Shown here piece after piece: positions 10,201 through 18,172 of a DNA stretch of 64,000 nt. The position numbers were made by a program, and so were the translations under genes. Under the pieces are notes generated by a model. It did not search any database. It was not told the DNA's origin and worked only from the letters and a program-made list of their open reading frames with translations. Every line of letters starts with the position of its first letter. Position 1 is the stretch's first letter. Location: NCBI RefSeq assembly GCF_030816015.1, contig NZ_JAUSXN010000001.1, positions 6,340,844 to 6,404,843 on the forward strand, written 5' to 3'. This DNA is from Pedobacter sp. W3I1. GTDB lineage: Bacteria; Bacteroidota; Bacteroidia; Sphingobacteriales; Sphingobacteriaceae.

Positions 10201-10510
10201 AGCCTACATAGGTAAACACCAAAGTTGCGTCTTCGGGTACTTTGATGCTAAATTTTCCGGAAGCATCTGTTACCGCAGTTGCAGCTCCACCTTTTAATTT
10301 AACACTTACTCCAGGAATCGGTCCTTTGGCATCAGTTACCTGCCCCTTCACAATAATATCCTGAAGCGGAGGCTGATAAAAATCGAGGCGCTCTTTTTCA
10401 TGTAACACTGCTTCAGCTGATGAGCCGGCAAATGGTGAAAAAATGAGACAGCTACCGCAGGCAAGAAACATGCTACTTCTGGCAAAAGTCTTCCATAGAT
10501 TTTTTTTCAT
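7238..10510 (-). CDS. SusC/RagA-family TonB-linked outer-membrane receptor
   Basis: A 1090-residue nutrient importer of the outer membrane, driven by TonB. In order: a long signal peptide, a carboxypeptidase-regulatory-like domain (about 50-130), the linker VVVVGYGTQKK, a plug domain with the SusC hallmark KDASAAIYGSQAANG near residue 232, and a 22-strand barrel ending ARVINMGIKATF. It forms a functional pair with the SusD gene 71 bases downstream. No sigma/anti-sigma pair, hybrid two-component sensor, sulfatase or glycosidase adjoins, so this is an orphan pair and the substrate may be a glycan, peptide or other oligomer. No good TAnnTTTG box was found in the 468 bases upstream. Confidence 0.95.
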   Translation of the reverse strand: MKKNLWKTFARSSMFLACGSCLIFSPFAGSSAEAVLHEKERLDFYQPPLQDIIVKGQVTDAKGPIPGVSVKLKGGAATAVTDASGKFSIKVPEDATLVFTYVGYVDQEVQVKNQTNINVRLLENNQNLSEVVVVGYGTQKKAVVSGAVASVKGTELAKSSSVNLTNSLAGRLPGVTALQGSGEPGYDGSTIRIRGINSLGNNNALIVIDGIPNRAGGIERLNPNDIESVSVLKDASAAIYGSQAANGVILITTKLGKTGKPQFSYDFSYGLQQPTRIPKMANSTQYAEILNELNIFGSDLNPNEWSAAWNSFKTTGTYLSTGGKTINAAYKPDEIRKFGDGSDPLRYPNTDWFKTTFQNWSPQQRHNVQINGGSENVKYLLSLGYLNQDGYYKNSATGYQQYDMRFNLEAKLSKYITTTLGVSAREEDRNFPTVSAGDIFRFLMRGRPNEIAIWPNGLPGRDIEYGYNPVVSTTDLTGTNKDVRDYFQTTGKVEIKIPGVDGLKVTGTAAIDKYSGRQKNWQLPWTLYDWDKKTFAADGVTPVLAGTVRSQYTDPRLRETAGGQLAINLTGMVNYDKKISDHTIGLMAGVTRETVNNDGFTAFRRYFISSSVQELLAGDEREQSLGNNPGDPNNLFKRARLSYFGRAGYNYKEKYLAEFLWRVDGSYIFPTDRRFGFFPGVSVGWRLSEEPFFKENVKFVNNLKLRASWGQMGAEAYFGDVLQEYQYLSLMNFGTYTFNDLVTKTLTEGKVPNFDFGWEVANNTNIGLDASFLNNKLSLEFDYFYNKRTNILISRGSSVPESSGITDRLPPVNLGKVNNKGFEFKLSYNDQVGDLNFGVSVNGGYAKNKIIFWDETPGAPEWQRSTGRVTSSWLVYDYDGVFKDQAEISANKLNYSALTGNLRPGDMKFKDINGDGKINADDKIRLDKNGTPTFTGGVNFNVQYKGFDLSVLIQGATGGMQIVGLTESGDIGNFLEWSYLNRWSIDNPSSVNPRLSNRGATYYTDSNNALNNTYWLRSNNYIRLKNVELGYTLPTTWVEKVGLNSVRVYANGLNLATLDKIKIWDPESTNTSGQYYPQARVINMGIKATF

Positions 10511-10978
10511 AGGTTTTAATTTATTTTGTTTAGTATTAGTTGTATTATAATTTAATACTCATAAGTAATATGAACTGTCATTATACAAATCATTTTAAAT
10601 ATGAGTTATCGACATAATCGCTTACACACATTACCATCAAAAAAATTAAGGCCCCTCCGAATTATATCAATAACTTATTATTAACCATATGAAATCCCCT
10701 ACCCATTGGCTTAAAAACCATTTTCGGCGACTGAAAACCACTGGGTACGACCTACCCGATTTTGGACTTACCGACTACACAGTTCATATTTGGTTAACTG
10801 CAAGATAGGAATATTAGGGATTTAAAGAAGGGGGTAAAATAATAATTATGAGGGGTTGACTCGTAAAAAAACAATTACAAATTACACAAAGTAGCACTAA
10901 TTATACAGCATCAGATATTATTGCAAATATGAGAGAAAGAGTTTGACTGGGTGAAAAGAATCTGGTAGGATTGCTGAA
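10511..10978. other. Intergenic region between recG and the susC start
   Basis: These 468 bases lie downstream of recG and upstream of susC, both on the minus strand, and must hold the susC promoter and leader. No open frame, clear promoter match, riboswitch or strong terminator was recognised. The middle (10680-10800) is less A+T-rich than the rest. Confidence 0.5.
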
Positions 10979-13084
10979 TTAACTTATTTTATCGAAAGAA
11001 ATGCCTCTTTCCAATTTTTGCAGGTATGCTTTTAGTATGGCATTTTCGGGCTTACTTAATTGTGGGTCATCTTCGAAAAGTGCAATTACGGTATTACGTG
11101 CTTCAGACAAAATAATCTGGTCTTTAGCCAGGTCTGCAAGCTTTAGATCTAAAACGCCGCTTTGTTGTGTGCCGGTAATATCTCCTGGCCCGCGGAGCTG
11201 TAAATCAATTTCAGAGATTTCGAAGCCATTATTGGTTCTCACCATGGTTTCTAACCGGATTTTACCTTCCTTACTCAGTTTATTCCCGCTCATTAATATA
11301 CAGAAAGACTGCTCTGCACCACGGCCTACTCTACCGCGCAATTGGTGCAGTTGTGAAAGCCCAAACCGTTCGGCATTTTCAATTACCATTACCGAAGCAT
11401 TGGGCACGTTTACACCTACCTCAATTACGGTAGTAGCGACCATAATCTGGCTTTTACCATCAATAAACTGTTGCATTTCGAACTGTTTATCCGCATTTGG
11501 CATTTGTCCATGCACAATACTCATTTGGTAATCGGGCCTCGGAAACTGATAGCTCAGCTGTTCAATTCCGGCTTCGAGATGTAAAAGATCCAATTTCTCG
11601 CTTTCCTTAATTAGAGGATAAACGATATAAACCTGCCTGCCCTTGGCAATTTCCTGCTTCATAAAGCCAAACATCCTGAGGCGCTGACCTTCAAAAAGGT
11701 GTTTGGTTTCTATGGGTTTTCTGCCCGCAGGTAATTCATCAATTACAGAAACATCCAGATCGCCATATAAGGTCATGGCCAAAGTACGCGGAATTGGTGT
11801 AGCGGTCATCACGAGAATATGTGGTGGAATGATATTTTTCCGCCAAAGTTTAGCACGTTGCTCCACACCAAAACGATGCTGTTCATCAATCACAACCAGC
11901 CCCAAATTCTTAAACTGAACTTTATCTTCAATCAGGGCATGCGTTCCAATTAAAATATCGATTTCTCCATTCTCCAATTGCTCATGCAAAACAGTACGCT
12001 CCTTCTTTTTGGTATTTCCAGTAAGAATAGCAACGCGCACCAGGTCGTTGGTTACAAGTTCTGTAATAGAGGCATAGTGCTGACGGGCCAAAATTTCTGT
12101 AGGAGCCATCATACAAGCCTGGTAGCCGTTATCATTTGCCAAAAGCATACTCATCAATGCAACAGCGGTTTTACCACTCCCTACGTCGCCTTGAACAAGC
12201 CGGTTCATTTGCACACCTCGTTGTGTATCAATTCTGATTTCCTTAACTACACGCTTTTGTGCATTAGTTAATTCGAAGGGCAAAAATTCGTTATAAAAGC
12301 GGTTCACTTTTTCACCAACCTTTTCAAAAGTTACACCTTTAAATTTTAACTGGCGTAAGTGTTTATTGTGTAGAAGCTGTAACTGGATGAAGAATAACTC
12401 CTCAAATTTAAGGCGTCTTTCTGCAGCGCTTAAATCCTTCTGATTTTTAGGAAAATGGATATTCAGTAAGGCCAATCTTTTATCTGGCAGCTGATATTTA
12501 TCAATGATATATTGTGGTAAATTTTCTGGAACCTGAGGGATAATCTGATCTAACAGGCCTGCAATTAAACGCTGAAGACCCTTTGAATCGAGATTAAATT
12601 TTTTAAGCTTTTCTGTTGAGTTATAAACCGGCTGCAAGGTTAAATTACCTCGCCCCACCTGCTGGCGCTGATACAGTTCCATTTCCGGATGTGAGATACT
12701 GAATGTTCCGTTAAAGATGCTTGGTTTCCCAAAGGCCACATAAGCGGTGCCAACGGTGATATGATCGTCAACCCACTTTAAGCTCTGGAACCAAACCAAT
12801 TCCATGATTCCGGTTTCATCTTTAAAAACCGCGACAATACGTTTTGCTCTTTTATCGCCGATTACCCTTTTGCTGATCACACGCCCGATAATCTGGATAT
12901 ACTGTGAGTCAGGATTGATTTGGTTAATCTTAAAATATTTTGTACGGTCGATATACCTGAACGGATAGTGCGCCAGCATATCCTGATAAGTGAACAGGCC
13001 GAGATCCTTTTTCAAAACATCGGCACGACTTGGTCCAACGCCTTTCAAAAACTCAACAGGTGTATCTAATACCGAATTAAACAA
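10979..13084 (-). CDS. recG: ATP-dependent DNA helicase RecG
   Basis: A 701-residue helicase that remodels stalled replication forks and Holliday junctions, acting on chromosomal DNA. The N-terminal wedge/OB region (about 60-230) contains the usual YPFRYIDR segment. Helicase domain 1 has Walker A GDVGSGKTA near residue 300 and motif II DEQH near 396, then VMTATPIPRTLA. Domain 2 contains the TTVIEVGVNVPNA and QLRGRVGRG motifs. Length and domain order are those of full-length RecG. The ATG at 13084 gives MFNSVLDTPVEFLKGVGPSR, matching family starts. It may be preceded by the remains of a permease gene in the same direction. Confidence 0.97.
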   Translation of the reverse strand: MFNSVLDTPVEFLKGVGPSRADVLKKDLGLFTYQDMLAHYPFRYIDRTKYFKINQINPDSQYIQIIGRVISKRVIGDKRAKRIVAVFKDETGIMELVWFQSLKWVDDHITVGTAYVAFGKPSIFNGTFSISHPEMELYQRQQVGRGNLTLQPVYNSTEKLKKFNLDSKGLQRLIAGLLDQIIPQVPENLPQYIIDKYQLPDKRLALLNIHFPKNQKDLSAAERRLKFEELFFIQLQLLHNKHLRQLKFKGVTFEKVGEKVNRFYNEFLPFELTNAQKRVVKEIRIDTQRGVQMNRLVQGDVGSGKTAVALMSMLLANDNGYQACMMAPTEILARQHYASITELVTNDLVRVAILTGNTKKKERTVLHEQLENGEIDILIGTHALIEDKVQFKNLGLVVIDEQHRFGVEQRAKLWRKNIIPPHILVMTATPIPRTLAMTLYGDLDVSVIDELPAGRKPIETKHLFEGQRLRMFGFMKQEIAKGRQVYIVYPLIKESEKLDLLHLEAGIEQLSYQFPRPDYQMSIVHGQMPNADKQFEMQQFIDGKSQIMVATTVIEVGVNVPNASVMVIENAERFGLSQLHQLRGRVGRGAEQSFCILMSGNKLSKEGKIRLETMVRTNNGFEISEIDLQLRGPGDITGTQQSGVLDLKLADLAKDQIILSEARNTVIALFEDDPQLSKPENAILKAYLQKLERGISFDKIS

Positions 13085-13090
13085 AATATT

Positions 13091-13655
13091 TTACTGTTTC
13101 TTGTAAACAACACTCTTTAGCAAAGCCGCATTAAAAATAACGATCGATAGCAGCAAAAGCAAATAGGCGAAAAGTTGGTGCAGATCTATTTTCTCCTTAA
13201 AGTAGAAAAATGCAACGGCAAAAGCAACTATAGGATTAGATAGATTATATAACAGCCCAAATTACTTTGAGTAATGAACCCGTTGCCAATAGAAAGATGC
13301 TAATAAATGCAATTACAAGTGCCACAATTTATCCCTCTTTAGCTGCTCTTTTAAGATGATAAAACCACAAAGTGCAGTTAAACAGCGGGCACACCATATA
13401 AGCAAAGGCGGCGGCCTTTAAACTCACACTATTTACAGCATAAATATAGGTGAACCAGTTTCCTGTAATCAGAAATGACGCCACCACGGTAAGTAACAAT
13501 AGTCTGGTCTTCTTGCGGGTGCTTAATGATTTTAGAAATTCCAATCATTTTTTAATGCTTCTCTTCTGAATAAAAGAATGGTTGCCCAAACAACAATAAT
13601 GGAAACAAATATTCTGTAGTATAAATTTCGTGTGTTGGAAAACCTTTTATATTAC
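13091..13655 (-). pseudogene. Decayed RarD/EamA-family permease gene
   Basis: Pieces of an EamA-type transporter can be read on the minus strand in several frames. Around 13560-13640 there is YYRIFVSIIVVWATILLF. At 13329-13544 an open frame of 71 codons has NWFTYIYAVNSVSLKAAAFA, close to the RarD segment NWLxFIWAVN. At 13091-13260 NPIVAFAVAFFYFKEK is followed by a last hydrophobic helix ending in SVVYKKQ and a stop. The N-terminus and the middle helices are missing, and frame shifts separate the pieces. The ATG of the 71-codon frame is internal. This looks like a gene in decay after deletions, not a small membrane protein, although translation of the 71-codon piece cannot be excluded. Confidence 0.75.
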
Positions 13656-13735
13656 GCAAAGGTATAGACATTGTTCCCCAGATAATGTAGGGAACAATGC
13701 CCGCTATAAAATATTTGCTTTACTGTTTGCCAAAA

Positions 13736-14116
13736 TTAGCCTGCAATGGCAATTACTGAAATCTCTACATTAACATTTTTAGGCAATACCGAAACCTGAA
13801 CTGTTTCGCGAGCTGGAAAATCAGCAGTAAAGTATTGTCCGTAAACTTCGTTTACCTGAGCAAAGGTACCCATATCGCTTAAAAAGATAGTAGACTTTAC
13901 TACGTTATCGAAAGTTAAACCTGCCTCAAGCAAAACTGCTTTAAGGTTACGCATTACCTGATGCGTCTCTTCTTCAATATTACCAATGTTTAATTCTCCA
14001 TTTTCAGGATTGATGGCTACCTGGCCTGATACGAATAAAAAGTTTCCAGCTTGTACAGCCTGGCTATATGGTCCAATCGGAGCTGGAGCATTAGTTGTTT
14101 TAATAATTTGTTTCAT
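13736..14116 (-). CDS. ridA: RidA-family enamine/imine deaminase
   Basis: A 126-residue cytosolic protein of the YjgF/YER057c/UK114 family, which hydrolyses reactive 2-aminoacrylate and related imines made by PLP enzymes and so protects them. It has the usual trimer-forming length. Signature residues are present: NAPAPIGPYSQA at the start, FVSGQ, the substrate-binding Arg103 in PARETVQV and Glu119 in VEISVIA. It may share a transcript with the 45-residue membrane protein whose stop is 12 bases upstream of its start. Confidence 0.95.
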   Translation of the reverse strand: MKQIIKTTNAPAPIGPYSQAVQAGNFLFVSGQVAINPENGELNIGNIEEETHQVMRNLKAVLLEAGLTFDNVVKSTIFLSDMGTFAQVNEVYGQYFTADFPARETVQVSVLPKNVNVEISVIAIAG

Positions 14117-14127
14117 ACAATTTGGGG

Positions 14128-14265
14128 TTATTTAGCAAGCCACTGAATAAGCTTGTAGATGATACCTGCAAGAAAAATTAAGATGGCCAATGCATTGATA
14201 AAATGCATAATTCTCAGATTGATATTATTTGGCCTGCTGGGATCCTTTTTTCTAAAGAAGTACAT
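14128..14265 (-). CDS. 45-residue conserved small membrane protein (DUF6728-like)
   Basis: A short frame of 45 codons reads MYFFRKKDPSRP, then a polar stretch, then one membrane helix (about residues 25-40) ending in WLAK. Proteins with the same MYFFRKKDP opening are, from memory, widespread in Bacteroidetes and grouped as DUF6728; the function is unknown. The ATG is at 14263-14265. A -7-like box TAAGTTTG (14270-14277, minus strand) ends only four bases before this ATG, so the message may be leaderless, though the -33 box is weak. ridA begins 12 bases after the stop, suggesting one transcript. Confidence 0.75.
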   Translation of the reverse strand: MYFFRKKDPSRPNNINLRIMHFINALAILIFLAGIIYKLIQWLAK

Positions 14266-14308
14266 AATACAAACTTAGCTAAAAAGCTTAACACAGAAAA
14301 TTAAAAGG

Positions 14309-14345
14309 CATAAAAAAAGTCCTGACTTTCATCAGGACTTTTTTA
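14309..14345 (-). terminator. Intrinsic terminator after the OmpA-type porin
   Basis: AAAGTCCTGA and TCAGGACTTT pair around the loop CTTTCA, with T runs on both sides. It lies 18 bases after the porin stop and should also insulate the downstream small-protein gene. Confidence 0.9.
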
Positions 14346-14362
14346 AATCTTATATTGAAATA

Positions 14363-15709
14363 CTAGTTTCTAGCAGTTTCAACACGACGGTTTTGGATAC
14401 GACCTTCTTCAGTATCGTTAGAAGCAATTGGATTAGCTTCGCCATTACCTTTAGTAGCAACTTGACTAGCGTTAACGCCAGAGTTTACTAAGTAAGTTTT
14501 AACAGAGTTAGCTCTGTCTTTAGATAATTTCAAGTTATATGCAGCAGTACCTTCGCTTGAAGCGTAACCGTTTACAGTTACTTTACCACCGTTTTCACGT
14601 AACACTGAAGATAATTTATCTAAAGTAGGGTAAGACTCAGTTTTTAAAACTGAAGAGTTGAAATCGAAACCGATTTTTTCGAAACCAGTTACATTTGAAG
14701 CTACTGAATCAACTGGAGCAGCTTTTGGAAGAGGACAACCTGAACCATCAACAGCAGTACCAGCAGGAGTTCCTGGGCATTTATCGAATTGATCAGCAAC
14801 ACCATCACCATCAGTATCTTTTTTCAAATCTTCAACAGATTTTTCAACAGCAGAAACACGGTTTTTCAATGCTTCAACTTCTTGACGTAAAGTTGGATCT
14901 TTTAACTCATCGTACATAGTAGCTAATGGGTTAGTCCACTCTAAACTTGGTTTAGCAGAAGAACCTAAAGAGAATTCTAAACCAGCATAACCGTAAGAGA
15001 ATTTATCTTTAGTTTGACCTTTTGCATAAACTCCGTCTAAGTTATCAGCATCAACAAAGTTCATAGTGTAACCTAAGTTAAAGTTAACACGCTCAGAAAC
15101 TTTGAATTTAACACCAGCACCAACTGGAATGTAGAAACCTTTTACGTAATCTTTAGCATCATGTTTGTCATCAGCAGGACCAGTAGCTTTACCTTTCCAG
15201 TCGATTTGTGAACCATTAGCTAAAGTAATTTTTGGAGCATAAGCCATATAACCAGCACCAGCAGTTAAGAAGAAACCTACTGAGTTCTCACGACGTAAGA
15301 AATCGATAGAACCTACATTTACAACACCACGTAAATCTACAGCATATTGTAATTCAGTTTCGAAGTCTTTTACAGCTGGGTTAGAAATACCTTCGTTAGT
15401 ACCTGAAAGTTTACCACGAGTTCCGTTTAATTCTAAACCGAATGAGTGACCTAATTGTTTACGGATGTTTAAACCGTAACCTAAGTTAGCATCCCATTTG
15501 TTAAAGTCATTTGAACCGCCGATAGCAACAACTGGCATTAAAACACCACCATGTACACCGATAGACCAAGTTCTGTACTGTCCTCTACCACCAAATACCT
15601 TGGCAGCAGAAGTTGTTGCAGGTGCATCCTGAGCGACAGCAAGAGAAGCAACTCCTGTTAATGCCACTAAAGAAAGCGCAACACTTTTCTTTAAAGTAGA
15701 ATAATTCAT
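14363..15709 (-). CDS. OmpA-family outer-membrane porin with TSP3 calcium repeats
   Basis: A 448-residue outer-membrane protein. The signal peptide ends at about residue 26 (SLAVAQ). Residues ~40-260 form an OmpA-like beta barrel. A short coiled segment (LKNRVSAVEKSVEDLKKDT) leads into a thrombospondin type 3 repeat, DTDGDGVADQFDKCPGTPAG. Residues ~345-448 are the OmpA domain that grips peptidoglycan, with GYASSEGTAAYNLKLSKDRA and NRRVE near the end. Codon use is strikingly uniform, as in very highly expressed genes. A near-consensus promoter lies 57 bases upstream and a strong terminator follows, so it is probably a monocistronic, abundant structural protein tying the outer membrane to the wall. 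Confidence 0.95.
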   Translation of the reverse strand: MNYSTLKKSVALSLVALTGVASLAVAQDAPATTSAAKVFGGRGQYRTWSIGVHGGVLMPVVAIGGSNDFNKWDANLGYGLNIRKQLGHSFGLELNGTRGKLSGTNEGISNPAVKDFETELQYAVDLRGVVNVGSIDFLRRENSVGFFLTAGAGYMAYAPKITLANGSQIDWKGKATGPADDKHDAKDYVKGFYIPVGAGVKFKVSERVNFNLGYTMNFVDADNLDGVYAKGQTKDKFSYGYAGLEFSLGSSAKPSLEWTNPLATMYDELKDPTLRQEVEALKNRVSAVEKSVEDLKKDTDGDGVADQFDKCPGTPAGTAVDGSGCPLPKAAPVDSVASNVTGFEKIGFDFNSSVLKTESYPTLDKLSSVLRENGGKVTVNGYASSEGTAAYNLKLSKDRANSVKTYLVNSGVNASQVATKGNGEANPIASNDTEEGRIQNRRVETARN

Positions 15710-15765
15710 AATCTTTTTCTTTTTTAAGGGTTAAACAATTTAATTGATTAATTTTTTAGTAATCG

Positions 15766-15795
15766 CAAAATTAAACAAAATTTTAAATTTTCAAA
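15766..15795 (-). promoter_or_regulatory. Bacteroidetes-type promoter of the OmpA-type porin
   Basis: On the minus strand TTTG (15795-15792), 18 bases, then TAATTTTG (15773-15766), a full match to TTTG-N17-21-TAnnTTTG. Predicted leader length is about 55 bases. Confidence 0.75.
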
Positions 15796-15880
15796 CTTTT
15801 ATACAAACTCCGTTCCAAACTTCACAGTAATTAATCATTTTATTACATTTGGCCATTGCCCATATAAAAATACCATTTTC

Positions 15881-17170
15881 ATGAAATATCCTACCATCAA
15901 TCAGTCATTATTTATTTTAAATAGAAATAACTTTACTAACAAACTAAAAACCAATTCATTAGCTATATTTAATTCAAGTGATGAATTTCCCAGAAGTGGT
16001 GATCAGAACTTTGTTTTTAAGCAAAATCCCGATTTATTTTATTTATCTGGAATTGATCAAGAACAAACAATATTATTATTATTTCCTGATTGTCCTAATC
16101 CATTGTACAGAGAAGTCCTGTTTTTAAGACAGACTAACGATTACATTAAAGTTTGGGAAGGATACAAGTATACTAAAGAGCAAGCTAAAGCGGCTTCAGG
16201 TATTCAAGCTGTATACTGGTTAGAGGATTTTGACAACATACTGCATAGCATTGTGAACTATGCCGAACATATTTATTTAAACACAAATGAAAATGATAGG
16301 TATGCCCACGAAGTTCCTTATCGTGATATTCGTTTCATTGAGAAAATGAGGGCGAAATATCCATTGCATCATTATGAACGCTCGGCACCAATTATGCGTA
16401 ATTTACGTGCAGTTAAATCAGATGTTGAAATCGAACTGACCAAAAAGGCGTCGGCAATAACCCGCGATGCTTTTATTAGGGTATTAAAATTTACCAAGCC
16501 TGGTGTTAAAGAATATGAAATTGAGGCGGAGATTATACATGAATTTATCCGCCAAGGCGGAACAGGCCATGCTTACACTCCTATTATTGCTTCCGGCCAT
16601 AACGCAAACATCTTACACTACAACGATAATAACCAGGTATGTAAAGATGGAGACGTAATCCTTTTCGATTTTGGTGCAGAATATGCCAATTACAACGCAG
16701 ATATGAGCCGCTCCATCCCTGTCAACGGTCGGTTCACCAAAAGACAAAAAGATGTATACAATGCAGTACTGTACGTAATGAAAGCGTCGATTAAATTAAT
16801 TGGCGAAGGAACCATATGGAATACCTACCACGAACAAGTTGGCGAAATTATGACTGAACAACTGATTAATCTCGGACTTATTTCTACAACTGACGTGAAG
16901 AATCAGACCGCAACGTGGCCGGCTTACAAAAAATATTTTATGCACGGCAATTCGCATCACTTAGGTATAGATGTACACGACTTTGCAGGAAGATATACGC
17001 CATTTGCTAACGGAAACATCCTTACGGTTGAACCAGGCATTTATATTCCGGAGGAAGGCTTAGGCATCCGTTTAGAAAATAATATTCTGATCACCGCAAA
17101 TGGAAATGTAGATCTAATGGCCGATATCCCATTAGAAGCTGAAGAAATTGAGGATATCATGAACAGTTAA
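15881..17170 (+). CDS. pepP: Xaa-Pro aminopeptidase (aminopeptidase P, M24B)
   Basis: A 429-residue cytosolic metallopeptidase that removes N-terminal residues preceding proline. An AMP_N domain (about 1-150, with FKQNPDLFYLSGI) is followed by the pita-bread M24 domain. The dimetal ligands are visible: Asp near 263 in FDFGAEYANY, Asp near 274 in NADMSRSIPV, His near 360 in NSHHLGIDVHD, Glu near 384 in TVEPGIY and Glu near 399 in RLENNIL. A possible -7 box TACATTTG at 15844-15851 lacks a clear -33 box. It is convergent with meaB; the 47-base gap has three tandem GCAGTTA units (17191-17211). Confidence 0.95.
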   Translation: MKYPTINQSLFILNRNNFTNKLKTNSLAIFNSSDEFPRSGDQNFVFKQNPDLFYLSGIDQEQTILLLFPDCPNPLYREVLFLRQTNDYIKVWEGYKYTKEQAKAASGIQAVYWLEDFDNILHSIVNYAEHIYLNTNENDRYAHEVPYRDIRFIEKMRAKYPLHHYERSAPIMRNLRAVKSDVEIELTKKASAITRDAFIRVLKFTKPGVKEYEIEAEIIHEFIRQGGTGHAYTPIIASGHNANILHYNDNNQVCKDGDVILFDFGAEYANYNADMSRSIPVNGRFTKRQKDVYNAVLYVMKASIKLIGEGTIWNTYHEQVGEIMTEQLINLGLISTTDVKNQTATWPAYKKYFMHGNSHHLGIDVHDFAGRYTPFANGNILTVEPGIYIPEEGLGIRLENNILITANGNVDLMADIPLEAEEIEDIMNS

Positions 17171-17217
17171 TTACAGTTCTCAATTGACAATTCGCAGTTA
17201 GCAGTTAGCAGTTTTAT

Positions 17218-18114
17218 TTAACCATTATTAAACTCATCAGCTAAACGGTAAATATTAAAATCTTCTTCTTTCAAGGCTGCCTGAACTTTTTCTAGCAGCC
17301 TTTTTTTATCTATAACCCTCATTTTTTCGTGTTGAATGAGCCTCCAGGCTTTCTCTGCAAAAAGAAAAGCCTTTCTGTTATGATCAGAAGTAAGAGGCTT
17401 GATTATCCATCTACATAGTTCATCAATACCTGTATTTTTATCGGCCACCGTTTTTAATATTGGGATAGTCCTCGTGCCCTGATGAACAATTTTCTTTAAA
17501 TTATTGACAAAAACGTCTGCCCCTTCTCTATCAGCCTTGTTTATCACGAAACAATCGGCAATCTCCATCAAACCAGATTTGATATTCTGTACCTCATCTC
17601 CAGATTCGGGAACCAAAACAACGACAGTTTTGTCAGCCAGTCCTGCAATTTCTACTTCCGATTGCCCAACACCGACAGTTTCGACAATAATCAGATCAAA
17701 ATTAGCTGCTTTTAAAACATCAACCATTTCGATAGTTTTTGCCGAAATACCACCCAAAGCGCCACGTGTAGCCAACGAACGGATAAAAACATTTGGATTG
17801 TTAAACTGACTCGCCATACGGATACGATCGCCCAACAAAGAACCAAAATTAAATGGGGATGTAGGATCTATTGCCAATATCGCAATACGCATTCCCTTCA
17901 CAACAAAATGACTGGCTATTGCATTTACCAAGGTACTTTTACCTGCACCAGGAGGGCCAGTAATCCCTAAAACCGGAACATTAACCCGACTATCCAGATC
18001 TCTTAAAATCGAATCAGCTGGTGTAATGTTATTTTCGACAAGGGTTAATGTTCTTGCCAAAACCTTGTAATTCCCCGCCCTTACTTCGCTTAAAATGGAT
18101 AGATGCGTATTCAT
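17218..18114 (-). CDS. meaB: Methylmalonyl-CoA mutase-associated GTPase MeaB
   Basis: A G3E-family GTPase (ArgK/MeaB) that guards and reactivates the adenosylcobalamin enzyme methylmalonyl-CoA mutase. The P-loop is GPPGAGKST, followed by a Mg-binding DPTSPF segment, ETVGVGQSE (switch II) and NKAD for guanine recognition. The mutase genes are not in the window. The ATG at 18114 (MNTHLSILSEVRAG) is chosen; an ATG ten codons upstream would add an unusual hydrophobic extension. With this start about 299 residues remain, typical of the family. Transcription diverges from the glycosyltransferase at 18173 across 58 bases. Confidence 0.93.
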   Translation of the reverse strand: MNTHLSILSEVRAGNYKVLARTLTLVENNITPADSILRDLDSRVNVPVLGITGPPGAGKSTLVNAIASHFVVKGMRIAILAIDPTSPFNFGSLLGDRIRMASQFNNPNVFIRSLATRGALGGISAKTIEMVDVLKAANFDLIIVETVGVGQSEVEIAGLADKTVVVLVPESGDEVQNIKSGLMEIADCFVINKADREGADVFVNNLKKIVHQGTRTIPILKTVADKNTGIDELCRWIIKPLTSDHNRKAFLFAEKAWRLIQHEKMRVIDKKRLLEKVQAALKEEDFNIYRLADEFNNG

Positions 18115-18172
18115 CAATAAAACTATCTTTGTACAAATAAACAAAAATTATCAGCTACAAAGCGCCCCTAGA

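Noticed and set aside
10511..10978. A riboswitch or small RNA upstream of susC
   Set aside because: No recognised aptamer pattern, strong hairpin or terminator could be found on either strand.
11001..11531. A 176-codon frame on the plus strand opposite recG
   Set aside because: Antisense to conserved RecG helicase motifs, with no family resemblance of its own.
17171..17217. Short tandem GCAGTTA units between pepP and meaB as a regulatory element
   Set aside because: Only three units with no pairing potential or position suggesting control; treated as simple-sequence drift.
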